Both the position numbers and the translations under genes were made by a program. The notes under the pieces were generated by a model. That model ran no database searches and was not told the origin of the DNA. It saw nothing but the letters and a program-made list of their open reading frames with translations. This document shows, one piece after another, positions 59,195 to 64,000 of a stretch of 64,000 bases of DNA. The DNA is from Haloarcula marina (GTDB lineage: Archaea; Halobacteriota; Halobacteria; Halobacteriales; Haloarculaceae), in assembly GCF_024218775.1 (NCBI RefSeq), contig NZ_CP100404.1, positions 744,001 to 808,000 on the forward strand. The letters run 5' to 3'. Every line of letters begins with the position of its first letter. Position 1 is the stretch's first letter.

Positions 59195-59488
59195 ATGAGA
59201 GCGAAGCCGGAGTACCGCAACCGGGACGAGACAGAGGTTGCGGTGCTCGACGCGCTCGCCGACCGGCACACCGAGGGCATGACGGTGTTCGAGATACGCT
59301 CGCGGGCGGACGTGAACATCGACCAGATAGAGGACGCGTTGGCGGCGCTGAAAGCCGACGACCTCATCGAGGTCGAGAATAACGGCGAGGAGACGGTCAT
59401 CGTCCCCGACGAGGACGTTATCGGGCCGGAGGCGACGGAGGCGGACGAATCGCTGTTCGACCAGATTCGCAGGCGACTTCCGTTTTAG
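59195..59488 (+). CDS. Small winged-helix protein (DUF6432-like)
   Basis: 97 residues, MRAKPEYRNRDETEVAVLDALADRHTEGM. Helix-turn-helix in 'TVFEIRSRADVNIDQIEDALAALKADDLIEVE' with a wing 'NNGEETVIVPDE', then an acidic tail ending FDQIRRRLPF. A single-domain transcription regulator or adaptor common in haloarchaea (family number from memory). GC content is back to normal here. Stop overlaps the convergent rhodanese gene stop by 4 bp. Confidence 0.75.
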   Translation: MRAKPEYRNRDETEVAVLDALADRHTEGMTVFEIRSRADVNIDQIEDALAALKADDLIEVENNGEETVIVPDEDVIGPEATEADESLFDQIRRRLPF

Positions 59489-60666
59489 GGGATGTCCATC
59501 GGCGCGGCGGCGCAGTTGTTCGGGCCGAGTTCGAGTTCGAACGCGGTGTCGTCGTCGGCCGATTCGGTGCCGAGGTTGATGGCGATGATTCGCTCGAAGT
59601 TGGCGGGTCGCGGTGGGATGTCGCCGCAGATACGGTCGACGAAAGCGGTCTCGTCGAGTCGGAACGCGGCGAGTCGCTCGCGGAGGGTACCGAGGGTGGC
59701 GGTGTAGGTGCGGTCGCTGGCGGGGGCGGTCGTCTCGGCGTAGTGGCCGGGCGCGACCAGCATCGTCGACGGGAGCGCGGCGAGGCGGTCGGTCAGCGTC
59801 TCGTAGAGGTCGCGCGCGAGTTCGGGCGCGCCGTCGTCGCCCGCTTCGAGGTCCGGGCGGGCGACGCTGTCGAGGAAGAGGCTGTCTCCGGCGAGGAGGA
59901 CGTCACCGACGCGGAGGCCGGTCATGTCGGTGGTGTGGCCCGGGAGCGGAACGGCGTCGAGCGTCGTCGCTCCGACGGAAAGCGCGCCGTCGTGGGGCAG
60001 TTCCGTCGGTTCGAAGGCGACACCGCGGTCGACGGCGCGTGCGGGGAGGACGGATTCGACGCCGTACTCGTCGGCGAGTCGACGGACGCCGCTGACGTGG
60101 TCGGCGTGAACGTGCGTGTCGACGGCATAGCGGAGCGACGCGTCGTGGTCGGCGGCGTCTGCGACGTACCGGTCGGCAAACGCCCGGAGGGGGTCGACGA
60201 CGGCGGCCTCGCCGTCGCTGACGACGAGGTAGGCGAGACAGCCAGAGGACGGGCGTTGGTACTGAACCAGCGTGGCGCCGTCGCACTCGACGACGTGGCC
60301 CTCGTAGAGGCGCGCCCAGCCTTCCATGCCGTCGGCGAGGTTGTGGGCCTCGTAGCCGTTGTCGACGAGGAGTCCGGCGACGAAGGCGCTGGACTCGCCG
60401 CGGGCGCAGACGACGGTGATGGGCCCTTCTCCGGGGATGTCTTCCGCGAGGTCGTCGACCGAATCGGTGACCTTCGCTTGCAGGAACTTGTTGAACGGCC
60501 GCTGTGTCGCGGTGACCGTCGGACCGCTAACGCGCCACTGCTCGAACTCGTCGCGGTCGCGGATGTCGAGGATGCGGACCGACTCGCCGCGGTCCAGCCG
60601 CGCTTTCAGGTCGACGGCGGACAGCGAGGGATGGTCCGCGGGCGGGTCGGGTGGGTCTCGGCTCAT
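59485..60666 (-). CDS. Rhodanese and metallo-beta-lactamase fusion (persulfide dioxygenase-like)
   Basis: 393 residues. N-terminal rhodanese domain (about 15-125) with the persulfide-forming cysteine C87 in VVCARGES. The metallo-beta-lactamase domain (about 130-393) has the motif THVHADH at 184-190, plus LPGHTTDM and APGHYAET for the other metal ligands. ETHE1-like domains oxidise glutathione or other low-molecular-weight persulfides. In most known fusions the rhodanese part follows the lactamase part; here it comes first. Probably cytoplasmic sulfide/persulfide detoxification. Confidence 0.85.
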   Translation of the reverse strand: MSRDPPDPPADHPSLSAVDLKARLDRGESVRILDIRDRDEFEQWRVSGPTVTATQRPFNKFLQAKVTDSVDDLAEDIPGEGPITVVCARGESSAFVAGLLVDNGYEAHNLADGMEGWARLYEGHVVECDGATLVQYQRPSSGCLAYLVVSDGEAAVVDPLRAFADRYVADAADHDASLRYAVDTHVHADHVSGVRRLADEYGVESVLPARAVDRGVAFEPTELPHDGALSVGATTLDAVPLPGHTTDMTGLRVGDVLLAGDSLFLDSVARPDLEAGDDGAPELARDLYETLTDRLAALPSTMLVAPGHYAETTAPASDRTYTATLGTLRERLAAFRLDETAFVDRICGDIPPRPANFERIIAINLGTESADDDTAFELELGPNNCAAAPMDIP

Positions 60667-60737
60667 ACGTCAACTAAGTGTCGGGAGCCGATAAATCGGG
60701 CGGGGGTTCTATGCCTCGTGCGGTCGTCGATTCGGGT

Positions 60738-61349
60738 ATGGACGCCGCGGATACACTCGATGCGGTGCGGGAGGCGAAGCGGACGGAACTGGACCGACTC
60801 GGCTCGGACAAGCTCCTCGTCGCCGTAACGGGGGCCGACATGAGGGCGGAGACGATTCGGTCGGCGGCCGCCGCGCGTGAGCGCGGTGTGGCAGGCGCAC
60901 TCTCGGCGTGGGCGGACGAGGTGACCGAGTCCCAGGGACCGGTCGCGGCGGCGTTCGAGCGGGCCGGGGCCGCGGCTCGCGACAGGGCAGGCCGAATCGA
61001 CGCCGCGCCCGCCGAACCGGACGCGCTCTCGGCGCATCTCGACACCGTCGAGGGGACCGCGGCGCGCGTCGGTGCGGGACTGGTGGCCGTTCCGCTGGTC
61101 CTCGACAGGTTCTACCTACAGGCGGTGGGCTTCTTCGTCAACGAGGCCGACGAGGCCATCGCCGAGACGTTCCGAGCGTTGCGGAGCGGTGCAGCCGACC
61201 TGGACCCGGCTGGCGAAGCGCTGGACGCGCTCGGCGAAGACGAACGCGGAGCCGCGCGGGAGGCCGCGATGGACGCCGTCGACGTGGCCTACGACGACTA
61301 CGCCGCGACGCTCGACGGGATGGGGCTGGACCCGCGCCCAATCTGCTGA
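60738..61349 (+). CDS. Haloarchaeal conserved protein (rubrerythrin-like by annotation habit)
   Basis: 203 residues starting MDAADTLDAVREAKRTE at 60738; earlier in-frame starts are less likely. All-helical with 'DRLGSDKLLVAVTGADMRAETI' and Ala-rich helices. Relatives in haloarchaea are often labelled rubrerythrin family, but I see no clear ExxH metal-ligand pairs, so a ferritin-like diiron site is doubtful. Function unknown. Confidence 0.6.
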   Translation: MDAADTLDAVREAKRTELDRLGSDKLLVAVTGADMRAETIRSAAAARERGVAGALSAWADEVTESQGPVAAAFERAGAAARDRAGRIDAAPAEPDALSAHLDTVEGTAARVGAGLVAVPLVLDRFYLQAVGFFVNEADEAIAETFRALRSGAADLDPAGEALDALGEDERGAAREAAMDAVDVAYDDYAATLDGMGLDPRPIC

Positions 61350-61355
61350 GGCCGG

Positions 61356-61541
61356 TCAGTCGAGGCGGTAGGTCCCGACCCGGTTGGCGGCGTAGAGGAA
61401 GCCAGCGACGGCGACTGTCGCCGGGGCGATGGCGACGCCGAGGACGACGAAGGACAGTGCGAGGACGAGGCCGGAGACGGCGACGGCGTCACCGTCACGC
61501 TTCGTCAGGTCCTCGGTGACGATGGCGGGCGGGGGGCTCAT
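61356..61541 (-). CDS. Small membrane protein of unknown function
   Basis: 61 residues, MSPPPAIVTEDLTKRDGD, with two hydrophobic segments (about 20-38, AVSGLVLALSFVVLGVAIA, and 40-54) and C-terminal RVGTYRLD. Too little to assign. It follows the RNase gene in the same direction (87 bp apart) and converges on the preceding plus-strand gene. Confidence 0.6.
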   Translation of the reverse strand: MSPPPAIVTEDLTKRDGDAVAVSGLVLALSFVVLGVAIAPATVAVAGFLYAANRVGTYRLD

Positions 61542-61628
61542 CCCCCCTCTGGCGGACGACGCGGCAATAGGTGTTCGCCAGCGGTTGCGAGACGACCGCC
61601 TCGCGTCGAGTGGGAGGCGTCGCCCGAC

Positions 61629-62951
61629 TCACTCCTCGTCGTCGTCGTCGACGATTTCGAGGCCGCGGTTGTTCACCGCGGCGGCGTCCAAACCGACCTC
61701 CTCCAAGAACTGCTTGTACTCGCGTTCGCACTGCTCGGCGTCTTTCTGCCGGTCGCTGGCGCGGTCACACAGCGCCACGAGGTCCTCGGGCACGTCGTTC
61801 GTGTAGACGATCCAGTGGTTGATGAGGTCCGAGAGGCGGCGGATGGGCGAGGTGAAGTGGCCGTAAATCTCGAAGTTCAGGGCGTGGTGGCCGCCGAAGG
61901 GGTCGTTCATGTACTTCGCGCGGGGCATCACCTTCATCACGGCCCATTGAATCTTGTCGAGTTGGCGGCCGGGGGCCTGTTCGAGGGTAGCGTTGACGGC
62001 CTTCCGGGGGTCGTCCCACGCCGACCCGGGGATGGAGACGCCGTCGAGTTCCTGAATCTCCATCAGCGCCTTGTCCCACTCGTCGGGGCTGGGCTGCGGG
62101 TGGACTCGGTACATCGCCTCGACGCCGCGGTCCCACATGAGTTCGTGCGTGACGGCCTTGTTGGCCTTCAGCATGCACTCCTCGATGATGGTGTGAGCGC
62201 GGTCCCGCGCGGGGTTGAGGACGAGCGACCCGTCCTCCTTTCGCTGCTGGTGCATCCGGTCGGCCAACTCCCAGACGAGTTCCGTCTTCTCGGCGAGGTC
62301 GACGCTCGTGTCCTCTAAGAGGTCGTCGGCGCTGTCGGGGTCGTCGAGCAGGTTCTCGGCCTCGGTGTAGGTGAGGCGGGCGTCGCTCTCGATGACGGAC
62401 TTGTAGATGTCGATGGTCTCGTAGGAGAGCGTCTCCTTGTCGAGGTGCATCTCGACGGTGTGGGCCAGTCGGTCCTCGTTGGGGACCAGCGAACAGACGG
62501 TTTCGGCCAGCACCGGCGGGAGCATGTGGATAGTGTAGCCCGGCAGATACACCGTATTGCCCCGCTCGACGGCCTCGGTCCACATCGCCGTCTCGGGGTT
62601 GACGTAGTGAGTCACGTCCGCGATGTGGACCCAGAGGACGTACTCGTCGTCGTGTTCCTCGACCGAAATCGCGTCGTCGAAGTCCTGCGCGTCGATGGGG
62701 TCGGTCGTCCACGTCGTCATGTCCCGCAGGTCGCGACGCTCGTCGACTTCGTCGGCTATCTCCTGTTGCACGTCGGTCGTCCGTTCCTCGGCCTCGTCGA
62801 GCACTTCCTGCGGGAACTCGTCGCGGATGTCGAACTTCTCGAACAACTCCTCGCGCTTGTTCGCCATGTGGCGGGCCAGTTCCTCGTCGATTTCGACCGG
62901 CCCTTGGCCTTCGGCGGTTCCCGCCGCCGACTGGGCGTCCTCGGTAGTCAT
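61629..62951 (-). CDS. rnr: RNase R/RNase II-family exoribonuclease (RNB domain)
   Basis: 440 residues starting MTTEDAQSAAGTAEG at 62951. The RNB active-site motif is D84, D90, D92 and D93 in TTDPIDAQDFDDAIS, followed by 'VHIADVTHYVNPETAMWTEAVERGNTVYLPGYTIHMLPPVL' typical of RNase R. The N-terminal cold-shock and C-terminal S1 domains of bacterial RNase R are absent, leaving a compact archaeal form. It degrades RNA 3' to 5' in the cytoplasm. Confidence 0.92.
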   Translation of the reverse strand: MTTEDAQSAAGTAEGQGPVEIDEELARHMANKREELFEKFDIRDEFPQEVLDEAEERTTDVQQEIADEVDERRDLRDMTTWTTDPIDAQDFDDAISVEEHDDEYVLWVHIADVTHYVNPETAMWTEAVERGNTVYLPGYTIHMLPPVLAETVCSLVPNEDRLAHTVEMHLDKETLSYETIDIYKSVIESDARLTYTEAENLLDDPDSADDLLEDTSVDLAEKTELVWELADRMHQQRKEDGSLVLNPARDRAHTIIEECMLKANKAVTHELMWDRGVEAMYRVHPQPSPDEWDKALMEIQELDGVSIPGSAWDDPRKAVNATLEQAPGRQLDKIQWAVMKVMPRAKYMNDPFGGHHALNFEIYGHFTSPIRRLSDLINHWIVYTNDVPEDLVALCDRASDRQKDAEQCEREYKQFLEEVGLDAAAVNNRGLEIVDDDDEE

Positions 62952-63020
62952 GCCCCGGGCTACGCCCACGGTGTAGTTAGGACTGTCGGGGTGGCCGCCG
63001 AGGCGGGCCGGGACCGTCGA

Positions 63021-63305
63021 TTACTCGCGGCCGACGCCGCGGTCTTCGGCGAGTTCGCGATAGCGGCGGAGGAAGGTCTCGCGGTCGGTCTCTCCGGCCC
63101 CGGCGGCGTCCAACGTCGCTTCGAGGTCGTCCCGTGGCTGTCTGGAGATGTCGCCGAAACAGGCCTTACAGAGGAATTCGAACTCCTTGTCCCGGCGGTC
63201 CCACCGGTCGCCGTGCTTGTCGTACTCGCGGGCGTCCGACCGGGCGAGACGGTCGCCGCAGGCGATGCAGGTCACCGTCTCCCGGTCCGTCCGGGACCCG
63301 AACAT
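63021..63305 (-). CDS. Small zinc-finger protein of unknown function
   Basis: 94 residues starting MFGSRTDRETVTCIACGDR at 63305. CIAC (residues 13-16) and CKAC pairs form one zinc-ribbon, and the second half ('PRDDLEATLDAAG...ETFLRRYREL') is helical. No family recognised. It is separated by 157 bp from the divergent PAS-domain gene. Confidence 0.72.
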   Translation of the reverse strand: MFGSRTDRETVTCIACGDRLARSDAREYDKHGDRWDRRDKEFEFLCKACFGDISRQPRDDLEATLDAAGAGETDRETFLRRYRELAEDRGVGRE

Positions 63306-63430
63306 ACGTACCGGTAGCGGGGGCCACGGTATAGAGTGTTGTGCCGACTCGTCGCCCGGACCCGACCGACTCCGATACCGATTTGTTTCGGGTGTAAGCC
63401 ACACGCTTATGCGGACGCCGCCGCTATCTC

Positions 63431-63448
63431 GTGTAACGGCGGTTACAC
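63431..63448. promoter_or_regulatory. Inverted repeat GTGTAAC-GGCG-GTTACAC upstream of PAS regulator
   Basis: A perfect 7-bp inverted repeat with a 4-nt spacer, ending 14 bp before the ATG at 63463. A related half GTGTAAG lies at about 63391-63397, and CTTATGC (63407-63413) resembles a TATA box. The position around the transcription start suggests an operator, possibly for autoregulation by the downstream protein. Confidence 0.5.
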
Positions 63449-63462
63449 GCCGGGGAAACCGA

Positions 63463-64000
63463 ATGAAGCCACCACAGACGCTCGCGCACTCGACGCTCGA
63501 TACGCTCCCCATCAACATCGCCGTTCTCGACGAGTCGGGGACGATTCTGTTCACGAACCGGGCGTGGCGTGAGTTCGCTGGCGTCGACCGCGGCGAGATG
63601 CAGGGCGTGAACTACTTCGAGACGAGCGACGTGGAAGCAGACGAGTACGCCGGTCGTGCCGTCGAAGGGATCAAAGCCGTCATCGACGGCGAGCGGGACC
63701 TGTTCACGCTGGAGTACCCCTGTCACTCGCCCGAAGAGAAGCAGTGGTTCCTGATGCGAGTCGCGCCGCTCCCCGAGGAAGAGGCCGGGAGCGTCGTCGT
63801 CGCGCACATCGACATCACACAACGGAAACTGGCCGAACTGGCGGCCGAACGACGCAGCGAGCAGTTACAGGCCGAACGCTCGAACCTCCGGCACCTCGTC
63901 GACCGACTCGACGGACTGGTCACGGCGGTCATGGCCGACGTGCTGACGGCGGACTCGCGGGCGGCTATCCAGCAGTTAGTCGTCGACCGACTGGCGACCG
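63463..64000 (+). CDS. PAS-domain protein, probably bacterio-opsin-activator-like regulator (3' end missing)
   Basis: Frame open from the ATG at 63463 to the window end (179 codons). Residues about 8-125 form a PAS domain ('LDTLPINIAVLDESGTILFTNRAWREFAG', 'WFLMRVAPLPEEEAGSVVVAHIDITQRKLAE'), then a coiled-coil-like helix ('ERRSEQLQAERSNLRHLVDRLDGL') leading into the next domain. The PAS-to-linker pattern is that of haloarchaeal Bat-type HTH-10 regulators or PAS histidine kinases; the deciding C-terminus lies outside the window. Confidence 0.75.
   Translation, partial: MKPPQTLAHSTLDTLPINIAVLDESGTILFTNRAWREFAGVDRGEMQGVNYFETSDVEADEYAGRAVEGIKAVIDGERDLFTLEYPCHSPEEKQWFLMRVAPLPEEEAGSVVVAHIDITQRKLAELAAERRSEQLQAERSNLRHLVDRLDGLVTAVMADVLTADSRAAIQQLVVDRLAT

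Noticed and set aside
1-64000. tRNA, rRNA, RNase P, SRP RNA, CRISPR arrays and transposases
   Set aside because: No T-loop/acceptor pairs, no regularly spaced direct repeats and no transposase or integrase motifs were found on either strand by reading; a covariance-model search would be the decisive check.

Overview
The window is a GC-rich chromosomal segment of a haloarchaeon (class Halobacteria). The evidence is the strongly acidic proteins, twin-arginine lipoprotein signals, haloarchaeal-type TATA boxes placed about 27 nt before start codons (leaderless transcripts), a PGF-CTERM sorting signal, and archaeal markers such as archaemetzincin, ABCE1, Sec61-beta, archaeal SepF, UbaA, the PIN-domain ATPase PINA and an F420-dependent NADP reductase. 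Nothing here fixes the genus. No rRNA, tRNA, CRISPR array or complete insertion sequence was recognised.

Layout. 1-14.6 kb is mostly housekeeping: uvrA (running off the left edge), a LURP-one-like protein, an exported LVIVD-repeat protein, the RNA-binding protein FAU-1, Sec61-beta, thioredoxin, a J-domain/ferredoxin fusion, npdG, a HAD phosphatase, archaemetzincin, ABCE1 with a small membrane protein, a winged-helix regulator and two tiny zinc-ribbon genes. 14.9-27.2 kb is a molybdenum/tungsten cofactor region: two moeA genes in tandem (the second fused to a binding-protein-like domain), moaA, a ModE-type regulator, a WtpABC tungstate/molybdate importer, an aldehyde:ferredoxin oxidoreductase (AOR), several unrecognised small genes beside it, a MoaD-like protein ending in Cys-Cys and a normal MoaD/SAMP ending in Gly-Gly.

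27.5-29.4 kb encodes PINA, whose last codons are duplicated just downstream around a hairpin terminator. 29.8-46.8 kb is a nitrogen-acquisition island: an agmatinase-family ureohydrolase, a PhoU-like regulator, an SSS symporter with an overlapping 32-residue membrane peptide, a JAMM protease, the urea ABC importer UrtABCDE, NikR, a nickel permease and the urease operon ureBCAGDEF. Together these could release urea from a guanidino compound, import urea, supply nickel and hydrolyse urea to ammonia.

46.9-56.4 kb returns to general functions: M20 and M32 peptidases, UbaA, a BtuF-like protein, a PUA protein, SepF, an ABC exporter and two haloarchaeal conserved proteins. 56.5-59.1 kb is a lower-GC patch with two exported proteins, one of which looks chimeric. 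59.2-64 kb holds a small winged-helix protein, a rhodanese/metallo-beta-lactamase fusion, an RNase R-type nuclease and the start of a PAS regulator cut by the right edge.
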